Source: Pararhodobacter zhoushanensis (GTDB lineage: Bacteria > Pseudomonadota > Alphaproteobacteria > Rhodobacterales > Rhodobacteraceae). Taken from it: DNA of 64,000 bases. Of this stretch, positions 9,274 to 17,697 are shown in pieces. The stretch spans positions 218,625-282,624 of the forward strand of contig NZ_REEZ01000003.1 of the NCBI RefSeq assembly GCF_003990445.1. The letters are read 5' to 3'. The translations under genes and the position numbers were made by a program. Below the pieces are notes generated by a model that did not search any database, had not been told where the DNA came from, and was given only the letters and a program-made list of their open reading frames with translations. Positions within the stretch are counted from its first letter, which is position 1; each line of letters opens with the position of its first letter.

Positions 9274-9705
9274 ATGGATGACCTCGACCGGGCGCTGATC
9301 GCTCTTTTGACCGCTGACGCGCGTCAGCCTCTGGCGACGCTGGCGCGCAAGCTGAAGGTGGCGCGCACCACAGTGCAGTCGCGGCTTGAACGGCTGGAGG
9401 CGACGGGCGCAATTGTCGGATACACACTGAAATTGGGCCAAAGTGCCGAGCGGCCACGCATCCGGGCGTCGATTCTGGTGTCGATCGAGCCGCGCAATCA
9501 GGCGTCGATTCTGACCCGGCTGCGCTCGATCCCCGAGGTCGAGCGCGCTTTCACCACCTCGGGCCGATTCGACCTGTTGTTGCAGGTCGCGGCGGCCACG
9601 ACCGAGCAGCTTGATTCGGTGCTGGACGGGATCGGGGCCTTGCCGGGGGTGCGCTCGTCCGAAAGCCTGATCCATCTGACGACACGGATCGACCGGATCG
9701 CCTGA
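9274..9705 (+). CDS. Lrp/AsnC family transcriptional regulator
   Basis: 143-aa feast/famine regulator. The N-terminal helix-turn-helix spans about residues 1-55 (MDDLDRALIALLTADARQP, then LARKLKVARTTVQSRLERLE). The C-terminal RAM ligand-binding domain contains GRFDLLLQVAA and ends in the family's HLTTRIDRI strand. ATG 9274 fits the usual family start and has GGGTGG just upstream; ATG 9259, five codons earlier, is possible. It is divergent from the amino-acid decarboxylase, so an amino-acid effector is a reasonable inference. It ends 2 bp before the convergent DUF3592-like gene. Confidence 0.9.
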   Translation: MDDLDRALIALLTADARQPLATLARKLKVARTTVQSRLERLEATGAIVGYTLKLGQSAERPRIRASILVSIEPRNQASILTRLRSIPEVERAFTTSGRFDLLLQVAAATTEQLDSVLDGIGALPGVRSSESLIHLTTRIDRIA

Positions 9706-9707
9706 CC

Positions 9708-10574
9708 TCACGTGGGGTAGTCGCCGCTCCAGAAGCCGCGCCGGGTGATCGGGTCGATATAGACACGGATGCTGGCGCCGGGTTTGGGGAGTTTGCCTTG
9801 GTTGGGGCGCGTCTCGCCGCTGTGGCCTTGCTTGGTTGTCCAGAGCATCTGGTGGTGGCGGCTGTTGCCGGTGGCGGTGTGGCCCGTCACCTTGGCCGAC
9901 AGCCGCACGCCGCGCCGGGCGGCGCGGTTCATTGCCATGATGTCATCGGCGGCTTTGGGCGCGGTCCAGGCGGTGAGGCCGAGAAGGCCGAGGATCATCC
10001 AGCCCAGCAGCGGGCCATCACCGCGTTGCAGGGCCAAGGTCAGCAACAGGGCGAAAAGCGCGAAGGCCCCGGTGAGCCAGGCGAAGGGGTTTTCGACAAG
10101 GCGGCTCCACGGAATTTGCGGGGCGTCAGGGTGGTGGGGCAGGTCGGCGGCGAGCAGATCGCCGGGCAGATCGCCCTCCCACCACGCTTTGCCGGTCCTG
10201 GGATCAGCGAGCAGGGTGATGCGATGCCCGGCCGGGGGCCGCCAGTCATCAGGCTGGCGGCGCAAGCTGTGGCCTTGGGTGTCGGTGGTGTCGGTCCAGG
10301 TGAGGCGGGGGCCGGGGGCATCGGTGACCGTGGCGGTTCTGGTCTGGCCGCTGGTCAGCGCGCGGGCCATCGACGGCGCGTGACGCAGCCGCCAGAGGGC
10401 GAGGGCGGTTGCGAGGGCCAGCAGCCATGGGGCGAGCGTGACGCCGGGGCCGCCGTTGATCGGGATGGGCGGCGTCCGGGCCAAGGCAAGCGCAAGCACG
10501 GCCAGCGCAACCGGCTGGCCAAGGGGCGTGCGGGCGGCAAGGCGCAGGAGCGGGCTCAGTACTCGCCCTCCCAC
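9708..10574 (-). CDS. DUF3592-like membrane protein with duplicated beta module
   Basis: 288-aa protein with a hydrophobic N-terminal hairpin (about residues 18-65) and a second pair of membrane segments (about 168-210). Each is followed by a soluble b-rich module ending in a similar phrase: LLADPRTGKAWWEGDLPG mid-protein and VYIDPITRRGFWSGDYP at the C terminus. The upstream gene product ends with the same phrase, so this looks like a tandem duplication within and between genes. The reading frame opens at GTG 10574, overlapping the upstream gene by 19 bp; the exact start is uncertain because GGGAGGG lies just inside it. The function is unknown. Confidence 0.7.
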   Translation of the reverse strand: MGGRVLSPLLRLAARTPLGQPVALAVLALALARTPPIPINGGPGVTLAPWLLALATALALWRLRHAPSMARALTSGQTRTATVTDAPGPRLTWTDTTDTQGHSLRRQPDDWRPPAGHRITLLADPRTGKAWWEGDLPGDLLAADLPHHPDAPQIPWSRLVENPFAWLTGAFALFALLLTLALQRGDGPLLGWMILGLLGLTAWTAPKAADDIMAMNRAARRGVRLSAKVTGHTATGNSRHHQMLWTTKQGHSGETRPNQGKLPKPGASIRVYIDPITRRGFWSGDYPT

Positions 10575-11254
10575 CAGCCGCGTCCGTTGCGCGGGTCGAT
10601 GTAGACGGGGATTTCATCGCCGAGAGCGGGCAGGCGTGTGAGGTGCTGGGCCATGGATCTGCCGCTGAGATCGCCAGCCTGCCAATGGACGAAATAGTAT
10701 TTCGAGCGTTTCTTGCCATTGCGCACCAGCTCGGTGACCCGCGCCATGCGGCGCTCGCCAAACCGCGCGGCGCGGCGTTGTGAGCGTAGGGAGCCCGCCA
10801 GCACCCAGGCAAAAACCGCCGATACGGTGGCCGAAACCGCCCCGACACCCGCGATCAGCTGGCTGTGCCAACGGGTGTCGCCTTGCCCGAACTCGCTCAC
10901 TGTCGGGTCCGAGGCCGAGTAACGCAGCGACATCGCTGCGCCGATCCGCGCACGGTCGTAGGTGCTGTGCGACACCGAATGGCGCGCGGTTCGGGTCTGG
11001 TTCTGCCCATCGCTGAACCGCACGGTAAGGTAATAGCTGTGCGTCGTCGCGCCGGTGTTGCGGCGGTGGGTGGTGATGTCGCGGTCGACGATCACCCCGC
11101 GCGCATCGACGCCGTCGCGCGCCAGCAGGGCCGCATCGCGTATCTGGAACACGGCAAACGGCACCATGATCGCTGCGAGCAGCAGGAACATCAGCACAAA
11201 GCCAAAGCTCGCCCGGCTGGTCCAGGCGCGCCAAGTCAGGGACGGTGGGGGCAT
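10556..11254 (-). CDS. DUF3592 domain membrane protein
   Basis: 232-aa protein with two transmembrane segments (about residues 14-36 and 134-152). Between them is a DUF3592-type extracytoplasmic module with YYLTVRFSDGQNQTRTARHSVS, and a second module ends in VYIDPRNGRGWWEGEY. I chose ATG 11254 because GGAG lies seven bases upstream; the frame stays open to a TTG at 11326. DUF3592 has no settled function. Together with the overlapping downstream paralogue it forms a two-gene unit. Confidence 0.75.
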   Translation of the reverse strand: MPPPSLTWRAWTSRASFGFVLMFLLLAAIMVPFAVFQIRDAALLARDGVDARGVIVDRDITTHRRNTGATTHSYYLTVRFSDGQNQTRTARHSVSHSTYDRARIGAAMSLRYSASDPTVSEFGQGDTRWHSQLIAGVGAVSATVSAVFAWVLAGSLRSQRRAARFGERRMARVTELVRNGKKRSKYYFVHWQAGDLSGRSMAQHLTRLPALGDEIPVYIDPRNGRGWWEGEY

Positions 11255-11338
11255 TGGCGGCTCCGATGCGGCGCGGGCGGAACTGGCCCGTGCCATAGGG
11301 TCGGCCCAGATGCCGATTCGGTTCAATCCCGCGCCCGG

Positions 11339-11719
11339 CTATTGCGACGCGATCCACCACGTCGCGCCAGACGGATCGCGCACGCCGCCGCGCAGATCGT
11401 CGCCTTCCGATCGTCGCTGGGGTTGCTGCACGACCGTGGCGCCGGCGGCAACGGCGCGGGCGAAGACGGCGGCGGCGTTGGCGACATAGAGGTGCAGATG
11501 GGGGGACGACCCCTGCACGTCGGTTGCGCCGCCGCCGATCATCACCACGCTGTCGTCAACCTTGACCTCGGCATGCATCAGCGAACCGTCGTCGCGGTCA
11601 AAGCGGCGCAAGAGCTTGCCGTCAAAGGCGGTTTCAATAAAGGCGATCAGGGCCTCGGCGTCAGAGGCGATCAGGTAGGGGCTCAGGGAGGGATAGGACG
11701 TCGGTTTCCATGGTTCCAT
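11339..11719 (-). CDS. VOC (glyoxalase/bleomycin-resistance) superfamily protein, PhnB-like
   Basis: 126-aa single-chain protein with two b-a-b-b-b units typical of vicinal-oxygen-chelate proteins. It has SLSPYLIASDAEALIAFIETAFDGK at the N terminus, HAEVKVDDSVVMIGGG mid-protein, and the closing RDPSGATWWIAS strand. Candidate metal ligands are H49 and the C-terminal region, but a full H/E triad is not obvious. AAGGAA lies eight bases before the ATG. The substrate is unknown. It stands alone on the minus strand. Confidence 0.8.
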   Translation of the reverse strand: MEPWKPTSYPSLSPYLIASDAEALIAFIETAFDGKLLRRFDRDDGSLMHAEVKVDDSVVMIGGGATDVQGSSPHLHLYVANAAAVFARAVAAGATVVQQPQRRSEGDDLRGGVRDPSGATWWIASQ

Positions 11720-11849
11720 CGGCCAATTCCTTAACGCAAAGTCACACAGGTGACGATTCCCGCAACCGGGACCGGGTCAGTTTCTCGCAGACCACGCCCT
11801 TTGGCAAAGGCGATTTCGGCGCGGCAGGGTGACTGCCGCGCCGGATCGC

Positions 11850-13040
11850 TCAGGCGCTGGCCAGTGCGGCGGCGGCGGCGTCCAGCGCGCCGGGGCCATG
11901 GGGGATGCCCAGAACCTTCATGCCGGTGTCGATCACCGCAAGCGCGCCCAGCGTCATGTGGGCGTTGACGTGGCCCATATGGGCGATGCGGAAGAAGGCA
12001 TCCGCCCCCGGCTCGCCCGGTTCGGTCATGCCAAGGCCGATGCCCAGCGTCACGCCGGCCTCGAATTCGGTCCAGCGGCGCAGGCGGGTGCCGTCATCAC
12101 CTGAGAGCCGCGCCGCCGTGACCGAATGGCCCCGGTGCGCAGGGTCGGCGATGTTGAGGCGGAAGGCACCCTCGGTGCCCCACGCCCCGGCGGCGGCCCA
12201 GACGGCGGAGGCCAGCGCGGTGTGGCGCGCCCAGACGTTCTCGATGCCTTCCTCGTGCAGCATGGTCAGCGCTTCGCGCAGGCCAAGCAGATGGTGGGTC
12301 GGGGCGGTGCCGTACCAGTTTTCATAAAAGAACTGCGCGTCGTTGCGCGGCGTCCAGTCCCAGTAAGGCGAGCGCAAGTCCGAGGATTTGCACGCGGCCT
12401 TGACCTTGTCCGAGAAGAACACGAAGCCCAGACCCGGCGGGGTCATCAGGCCCTTCTGGCTGGCCGCGATCATCACGTCGACGCCCCAGTCATCCATCTC
12501 GAACCGGTCGCAGGCGAGGCTGGCAATGCAATCGACCATTAGCAGGCCGGGGTGGCCCAGATCGTCCATCAGCTTGCGCACCATGGCCACGTCGTTGCGC
12601 ACCGAGGTGGCGGTGTCCATGTGGGTGACCATCACGGCGCGGGCGTTGGGGTTGGCGCGCAGGGCGGTCTCGGCGCGCTCGGGGTCGATGGGGGCGGCCT
12701 TGCCGAAATCGGTGACGGCGGTTTTCACGCCCAGCTGGCGGGCATTCTCGGCCCAGCCGTGGCCGAAGCGGCCAGTGGCCAGCACGATGGCGGTATCGCC
12801 CCGGCTGAAAGTATTGGCGTTGGCGGCTTCCCAGGTGGCATGCCCGTTGCCGATATAGATGGCGAGGTTCTGGCGTGTGCGGGCGACAGCCTTGAGATCA
12901 TCGCGCAACCCGCCGACCATCTCGGTCAGCTCGCCCTCGTAGATGTTGGGGGCTGCTTTGTGCATGGCGTTGAGGACGCGGTCAGGCATGACCGAAGGGC
13001 CGGGAATGGCCAGATATTGACGGCCATTGGCGAGAGACAT
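11850..13040 (-). CDS. Class V aminotransferase (serine-glyoxylate / alanine-glyoxylate type)
   Basis: 396-aa fold-type I PLP enzyme. The N terminus YLAIPGPSVMPDRVLNAM is characteristic of the alanine/serine-glyoxylate aminotransferase group. The PLP-binding aspartate lies in LMVDCIASLA and the Schiff-base lysine in AASQKGLMTPPGLGFV near residue 197. ATG 13040 is preceded by AGGAGC at good spacing; the frame extends to 13091 without a better site. It is probably cytoplasmic and may serve glyoxylate or photorespiration-like serine metabolism, but the substrates are inferred from the family. It is divergent from ygfZ across a 160-bp gap. Confidence 0.85.
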   Translation of the reverse strand: MSLANGRQYLAIPGPSVMPDRVLNAMHKAAPNIYEGELTEMVGGLRDDLKAVARTRQNLAIYIGNGHATWEAANANTFSRGDTAIVLATGRFGHGWAENARQLGVKTAVTDFGKAAPIDPERAETALRANPNARAVMVTHMDTATSVRNDVAMVRKLMDDLGHPGLLMVDCIASLACDRFEMDDWGVDVMIAASQKGLMTPPGLGFVFFSDKVKAACKSSDLRSPYWDWTPRNDAQFFYENWYGTAPTHHLLGLREALTMLHEEGIENVWARHTALASAVWAAAGAWGTEGAFRLNIADPAHRGHSVTAARLSGDDGTRLRRWTEFEAGVTLGIGLGMTEPGEPGADAFFRIAHMGHVNAHMTLGALAVIDTGMKVLGIPHGPGALDAAAAALASA

Positions 13041-13200
13041 GGGGCGGCTCCTGAACATGTGCACTAAGGTGGCGGATCCTAGGTGCGGCATCGGGAAGCG
13101 TCAATGTGACCTGATGCGATCCGCGCGCAATACAGCGTTGCGTCAAGGGGTGTGCAAGGGCTGGGGCGGGGCCTATATCTTTGCGGCCAAGGAGACTGAC

Positions 13201-14001
13201 ATGCCCGAAATGACACCTGTTCTGAACCCCGAGAACCGCTGCGCCCCCGTTGAGGGCCGTGCCATGCTGCGTGTGACGGGAGAGGACCGGGTGAAGTATC
13301 TGCAAGGGCTGGTCACGCAGGATATGGGCCGGGTGGTGCGCGATGGCATCGGTTACGGCGCGCTGCTGACGCCGCAAGGCAAGCTGATCGCCGATTTTCT
13401 GCTGGTTGCGCAACCCGACGCGGTGCTGATCGACGTGGCCGAGGATCTGGCCGACGATCTGGCGCGGCGGCTGACGATGTTCAAGCTGCGCTCGAAGGTG
13501 GTGGTTGACCGGGTCGAGATGCCGGTGACGCGGGGCATCGGTCCGGCGCCTGAGGGCGCGCTGGCTGATCCGCGCGACGCGGCGCTGGGCTGGCGGCTCT
13601 ATGGGCAGGCGCTGACGCAGGGTGAGGCGGTTGATTGGGACGCGCGGCGCATTGCGGCGCTGGTGCCCGAGACGGGGGCCGAGTTGGTGCCCGGCGACAG
13701 TTTCATTCTGGAGCTGGGGTTCGAGCGCCTGAACGGCGTCGATTTCCGCAAGGGCTGCTACGTAGGGCAGGAGGTCACGGCGCGGATGCACCACAAGACC
13801 ACGCTGCGCCGGGGGTTGGTGTCGGTGCAGGTCGCGGGCGCGGTGCCGGTGGGAACGCCGGTTTTGATGGAAGACGGGCGCGAGGCCGGCGTGCTCTACA
13901 CGCAAGCGGGCGGGCAGGGGCTGGCCTTGGTGCGGATGGACCGGATCGACGGGCCGCTGACCGCCGATGGCGTCGAGGTCAGCGTGGGAGGCGAGGCTTA
14001 A
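13201..14001 (+). CDS. ygfZ: YgfZ/GcvT-like folate-binding protein (Fe-S cluster assembly factor)
   Basis: 266-aa GcvT-fold protein of the COG0354 group, which needs tetrahydrofolate to maintain certain Fe-S enzymes. The hallmark KGCYVGQEVTAR motif with its conserved cysteine lies near residues 184-195. The N-terminal GEDRVKYLQGLVTQD and the LTPQGKLIADFLL segment are also typical. ATG 13201 has AAGGAG seven bases upstream; the frame is open to 13027 but that part lacks family similarity. Its stop interlocks with that of the convergent Mth938-like gene. Confidence 0.9.
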   Translation: MPEMTPVLNPENRCAPVEGRAMLRVTGEDRVKYLQGLVTQDMGRVVRDGIGYGALLTPQGKLIADFLLVAQPDAVLIDVAEDLADDLARRLTMFKLRSKVVVDRVEMPVTRGIGPAPEGALADPRDAALGWRLYGQALTQGEAVDWDARRIAALVPETGAELVPGDSFILELGFERLNGVDFRKGCYVGQEVTARMHHKTTLRRGLVSVQVAGAVPVGTPVLMEDGREAGVLYTQAGGQGLALVRMDRIDGPLTADGVEVSVGGEA

Positions 14002-14007
14002 GCCTCG
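13992..14007. repeat. 16-bp perfect palindrome at interlocked convergent stop codons
   Basis: CGAGGCTTAAGCCTCG is its own reverse complement. Its centre TTAA supplies the TAA stops of both converging genes (13999-14001 on plus, 13998-14000 on minus). Both proteins therefore end in Glu-Ala. Confidence 0.8.
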
Positions 14008-14366
14008 GCCTCGCCCACGGGCAAAAGGGCGATGGCGACGCGCCGGCCCTCGGACAGCAGGACATTATAGGTGCGGCAGGCGGCGGGCGAGGACATGACC
14101 TCGACCCCCAGACCGGCGGCTTCGAGCGTTTGGCGCAGGTCGGCCGGGATGTGGCCGATGTCACGCCCGGTGCCGATGAACAGCACATCGACCTGATCGG
14201 CCAGCGGCAGCAAGGCGTCTATGTCGTCAAAGCCGCCCCATGTCACCACCTGTCCCGGTACAAACAGCACCGGGGCAGGGTGGACAACGCCGCCCAGCCG
14301 GAAAAAGCCAGGGCCATACCCCTCGATGGGTTGGGCGGCGCCAAAGTCGATCTCGGTCAGTTTCAT
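13998..14366 (-). CDS. Mth938-like domain protein (DUF498 / NDUFAF3-related)
   Basis: 122-aa compact a/b protein of the Mth938/Xcc1710 family, whose eukaryotic relative NDUFAF3 is a respiratory complex I assembly factor. The segments IEGYGPGFFRLGG, DVLFIGTGRDIGHIP and GLGVEVMSSPAACRTYNVLLSEGR are typical. The ATG overlaps the secF stop by four bases, so it is the last gene of the yajC-secD-secF unit. A role linked to membrane protein assembly is an inference from that position. Confidence 0.85.
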   Translation of the reverse strand: MKLTEIDFGAAQPIEGYGPGFFRLGGVVHPAPVLFVPGQVVTWGGFDDIDALLPLADQVDVLFIGTGRDIGHIPADLRQTLEAAGLGVEVMSSPAACRTYNVLLSEGRRVAIALLPVGEAEA

Positions 14367-15337
14367 TTCGCGTCCGAGGTGGTGAACTGCGTCCCAGCCT
14401 TGTCGCCACCTTTGTCCCAATCGCGCTTGACGCCAAGGTACTTGACGATGACGGCGGCGACATAGACCGAGGACCACGTCCCCACGAACACGCCCCAGAT
14501 CATCGCGAAGACAAAGCCACGGATCACATCGCCGCCCAGCACGAACAGGGCGATCAGCGCGATCAGGGTGGTGAACGAGGTCATCAAGGTTCGCGTCAGG
14601 GTCTCGTTCAGCGACAGGTTCATCACGTCGAGAATGCTGCGCTTTTTGAACTTGATGAAGTTTTCGCGCATGCGGTCGAACACCACCACGGTGTCGTTGA
14701 GCGAATAGCCGACGATGGTCAGCAATGCTGCGATGATCGCCAGATCAAAGCGCAGTTGCAGCACGACGAAGACGCCTATGGTCAGCGTGATGTCATGCAC
14801 CAGTGCTGCCACGGCCCCCAGCGCGAACTGCCATTCGAAACGCAGCCAGATGTAGACCAGCACAGCCCCCAGTGCCGCAGCGACGGCGAGGATCGCCTCT
14901 TGCACCAGCTCGCCCGAAACCTTGGGGCCGACCGATTCCACCGAGGTGAAATGCAGCGTCGAATCGTAGGTTTGCAGCGAGGTTTCGACCTGGTTGAGCA
15001 CCTCGGGCGTCACGGATTCGGTGTCACCCTGCGCCTGAATGCGGATCATCGCGACGTTCCGCTCTGGCCCGTAGGTGGGGTCAAAGACCTGCGTGATGGC
15101 GATGTCGCCCAGACCCATCGGGGCCAGCGACTCGCGGTAAGCGCCGATATCGACGGGCTGCGTCCCCTCGGTACGGATCGAGGTGCCGCCGCGGAAGTCG
15201 ATGCCGAAGTTCAGCCCGACCGCGAAGAACACCGCGATCGAGGCTGCCATGAGCAGCACCGACAGGCCGAAGGTGTAACGCCACGGCCCCATGAAGTTGA
15301 TGTTGGTATCGTCAGGAACGATTTTCAGCCGGAACAT
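14363..15337 (-). CDS. secF: Protein translocase subunit SecF
   Basis: 324-aa RND-type inner-membrane protein that, with SecD and YajC, uses the proton gradient to pull secreted proteins through SecYEG. An N-terminal membrane helix is followed by the conserved GIDFRGGTSIRTEG near residue 48. A short periplasmic domain and five C-terminal membrane helices follow, with DTVVVFDRMRENFIKFK and SLNETLTRTLMTSFTT in the cytoplasmic loops. AAGGAT lies before the ATG. It sits 10 bp after secD and overlaps the downstream Mth938-like gene. Confidence 0.96.
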   Translation of the reverse strand: MFRLKIVPDDTNINFMGPWRYTFGLSVLLMAASIAVFFAVGLNFGIDFRGGTSIRTEGTQPVDIGAYRESLAPMGLGDIAITQVFDPTYGPERNVAMIRIQAQGDTESVTPEVLNQVETSLQTYDSTLHFTSVESVGPKVSGELVQEAILAVAAALGAVLVYIWLRFEWQFALGAVAALVHDITLTIGVFVVLQLRFDLAIIAALLTIVGYSLNDTVVVFDRMRENFIKFKKRSILDVMNLSLNETLTRTLMTSFTTLIALIALFVLGGDVIRGFVFAMIWGVFVGTWSSVYVAAVIVKYLGVKRDWDKGGDKAGTQFTTSDAK

Positions 15338-15347
15338 GGGTCGATCC

Positions 15348-17012
15348 TTACAGGGACATCGTCTTGGGACGGCGACGCTCGAACCACCAGATGATGATCA
15401 GGCGCGTCACAAAGATCGCCGAGAAGACCGAGGTGATGATCCCCAGTCCCAGGGTGATGGCGAAGCCGCGGACCGGGCCGGAGCCCAGTGCAAAGAGGAT
15501 CGCGGCGGTGATGAAGGTGGTGATGTTGGCGTCGAGAATGGCCGACATCGCCTTTTCATAGCCCAGCTCGATGGCCCGTGCCGGGCCACGCGCCGTGCGC
15601 AACTCCTCGCGGATACGTTCGAAGATGAGCACGTTGGCGTCGACGGCCATACCGATCGTCAGCACGATCCCGGCGATGCCCGGCAGCGTGAGCGTGCCGC
15701 CGATCAGCGAGAGAACCGCGAACACCATCATGATGTTGAACACCAACGCGACATTGGCGATCCAGCCGAACAGGCCATAGCTGAGGCCCATGTAGAGCAG
15801 CACCGCGACCATGGCGACGATGGCGGCGGTCTTGCCGGCGTCGACGCTGTCCTGACCCAGTTCGGGCCCGATGGTGCGTTCTTCAAGGAAAGTCATTTCG
15901 GCGGGCAGGGCACCGGCGCGCAGCAGGACCGATAGATTGGTGCTTTCCTCGACGGTGAAGCGCCCGGTGATGATGCCCGAGCCGCCGGAGATATGCGACT
16001 GGATGACCGGGGCCGAGATGACCTCGTTATCCAGCACAATCGCGAAGGGGCTGCCGATGTTTTCCGCGGTATAGAGCCCGAAGGCCCGTGCGCCCGCCGG
16101 GTTGAAGCGGAAGCTGACGGCGGGACGGCCGTTCTGGTCGAAGGTCGGCTGCGCGTCGGTCAGCTGCTCGCCGTTGACGACGGGGGTTTGTTCCAGAATG
16201 TAGTAGACGCCTTGCTGGTCCATCGACGGGTAGATCACCTGCCGTGGACCGGGGGCTTCGTTCGCGTTCGAGGTGGTGCGCACGACCGGGTGGAACGTCA
16301 GGCGTGCCGTGGTGCCGATCAGCGACTTGAGTTCGTCTGCCGAGCCGATGCCGGGCACCTGAATCAGGATACGGTCGGTGCCCTGACGCAGGATCGTCGG
16401 CTCGCGGGTGCCGACTTCATCGACGCGGCGGCGGATGATTTCCAGCGACTGGCGCATGGTGCGGTCATCGGTGGCCAGACGCTCGGCCTCGGACAGGGTG
16501 ACGACGATCTCGTTGCCATCGAGGTGGATATCGAGATCCTGCTGACCGATGCCGGTCAGCGTCTGCATGGGCTGCGACAGCGTGCGCACGGTTTCGAGCG
16601 CTTGCGGCAGGGCATCGGTATTGCCGATGGCGATGCGCAGGACGCCGGGATCGTCCGAGGGCATGCGGCGGACACCGCCGACGGTGGAACGCTCGGCGCG
16701 CAGGAGGTCGCGGACCTCGGGCCAGAGGGCGTCGATGCGGTCGGCGTAGACGTCCGAGACCTGCACTTCGGCCAGCAGATGCGCGCCGCCGCGCAGATCG
16801 AGCCCGAGGTTGACCAGATCAGAGGGCAGCCAGTCGGGCCAAAGCGCGCGTTCGGCTTCCAGCTCGGGGGTCGAGGTGCCAGCCTCGATCGTCGCGACGG
16901 CATCATTATGGCGCTCGACCTGATCGTAGAACAGGTTGGGCGCAGCGAAGACGGCAGCGCCCAGACAGATCAGAATGATCAGCGCGCGCTTCCAAAGGGA
17001 GACTTGCAGCAT
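15348..17012 (-). CDS. secD: Protein translocase subunit SecD
   Basis: 554-aa partner of SecF. It has an N-terminal membrane helix (residues 9-27), the periplasmic D1 motif LGLDLRGGAHLL near residue 69, a long periplasmic region, and five C-terminal membrane helices. These hold GQDSVDAGKTAAI, DANVLIFERIREELR and the RGFAITLGLGI segment. The length is normal for alphaproteobacterial SecD. It is transcribed after yajC with a 106-bp gap and before secF. Confidence 0.96.
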   Translation of the reverse strand: MLQVSLWKRALIILICLGAAVFAAPNLFYDQVERHNDAVATIEAGTSTPELEAERALWPDWLPSDLVNLGLDLRGGAHLLAEVQVSDVYADRIDALWPEVRDLLRAERSTVGGVRRMPSDDPGVLRIAIGNTDALPQALETVRTLSQPMQTLTGIGQQDLDIHLDGNEIVVTLSEAERLATDDRTMRQSLEIIRRRVDEVGTREPTILRQGTDRILIQVPGIGSADELKSLIGTTARLTFHPVVRTTSNANEAPGPRQVIYPSMDQQGVYYILEQTPVVNGEQLTDAQPTFDQNGRPAVSFRFNPAGARAFGLYTAENIGSPFAIVLDNEVISAPVIQSHISGGSGIITGRFTVEESTNLSVLLRAGALPAEMTFLEERTIGPELGQDSVDAGKTAAIVAMVAVLLYMGLSYGLFGWIANVALVFNIMMVFAVLSLIGGTLTLPGIAGIVLTIGMAVDANVLIFERIREELRTARGPARAIELGYEKAMSAILDANITTFITAAILFALGSGPVRGFAITLGLGIITSVFSAIFVTRLIIIWWFERRRPKTMSL

Positions 17013-17118
17013 GGTGAGGCCTTGCGATGGAGCCGGGCAACGGGGGCCGGGAAGGGCGCTGTGAGCGCCCGGTCAGGGCCGCGGCACGAGCTGTGCGCCG
17101 CGACCGCAGAAGGCGATA

Positions 17119-17448
17119 TCAGCTGGCTGCCGGTTCGCTCTTGGACATCACGGTGGTGATGGTCGAGCGCACGACGCGGACTTTCACGCCTTCGGCGATC
17201 TCGACCTCGACTTCACCGTCTTCCTTGACCTTGGCAACCTTGCCGATCAGGCCACCTGCCGTGATCACCTGATCGCCACGGCGCAGGGCATCGACCATCG
17301 CGCGATGCTCTTTGACTTTCTTTTGCTGCGGGCGGATCAGCAGGAACCACATGATCCCGAAAATCAGGACGAAGGGGACGAGTGACGAAATCAGGCTACC
17401 GGCACCGGCAGCGCCGGCGGTCTGGGCAAAGGCAGGGGTGATGAACAT
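17119..17448 (-). CDS. yajC: Preprotein translocase subunit YajC
   Basis: 109-aa single-span membrane protein accessory to SecDF. The hydrophobic helix SLVPFVLIFGIMWFLLI (residues 24-40) is followed by RPQQKKVKEHRAMVDAL and then GDQVITAGGLIGKVAKV, all classical YajC features. GGAG lies before the ATG. It is first in the yajC-secD-secF-Mth938-like operon. Confidence 0.95.
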   Translation of the reverse strand: MFITPAFAQTAGAAGAGSLISSLVPFVLIFGIMWFLLIRPQQKKVKEHRAMVDALRRGDQVITAGGLIGKVAKVKEDGEVEVEIAEGVKVRVVRSTITTVMSKSEPAAS

Positions 17449-17592
17449 GGGGCTCCTCGGGTCATCATCGGGCCGGGGATAGCCCCCGACGTCAGGTCGC
17501 GCGCACCCTATATGGGGGCTTTGGTGAGTTCAAGCGAGAGGGGTGAGGCGAAAAAGCGCGATGACAGGCGCGTGTTTGCCGGTAAGGGGGGG

Positions 17593-17692
17593 GCGGCGGG
17601 CGGCCCCCATCGAGGGGGCCGCCCGCCGCTCGGGGGCGCTGCCCCCGCCGGGCCGTGCCGGCCCGCCCCCGGGATATTTGGGGACAGATGAT
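17593..17692 (+). repeat. Stem-loop + TATTT-tail intergenic element, copy B
   Basis: A perfect 16-bp GC stem (17593-17608 with 17614-17629, loop ATCGA) is followed by a 6-bp stem with a GCT loop (17632-17646) and further GC dyads. The tail GGATATTTGGGGACAGATGA ends near 17692. It occupies most of the 249-bp gap between the yajC promoter side and the flotillin 3' end. See copies at 42247, 58741, 60521 and 63927. Confidence 0.7.
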
Positions 17693-17697
17693 GGGGG

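Noticed and set aside
17571-17697. CRISPR array or tandem repeat suggested by dense GC repeats
   Set aside because: These are nested inverted repeats, not evenly spaced direct repeats with unique spacers, and no cas genes are present.
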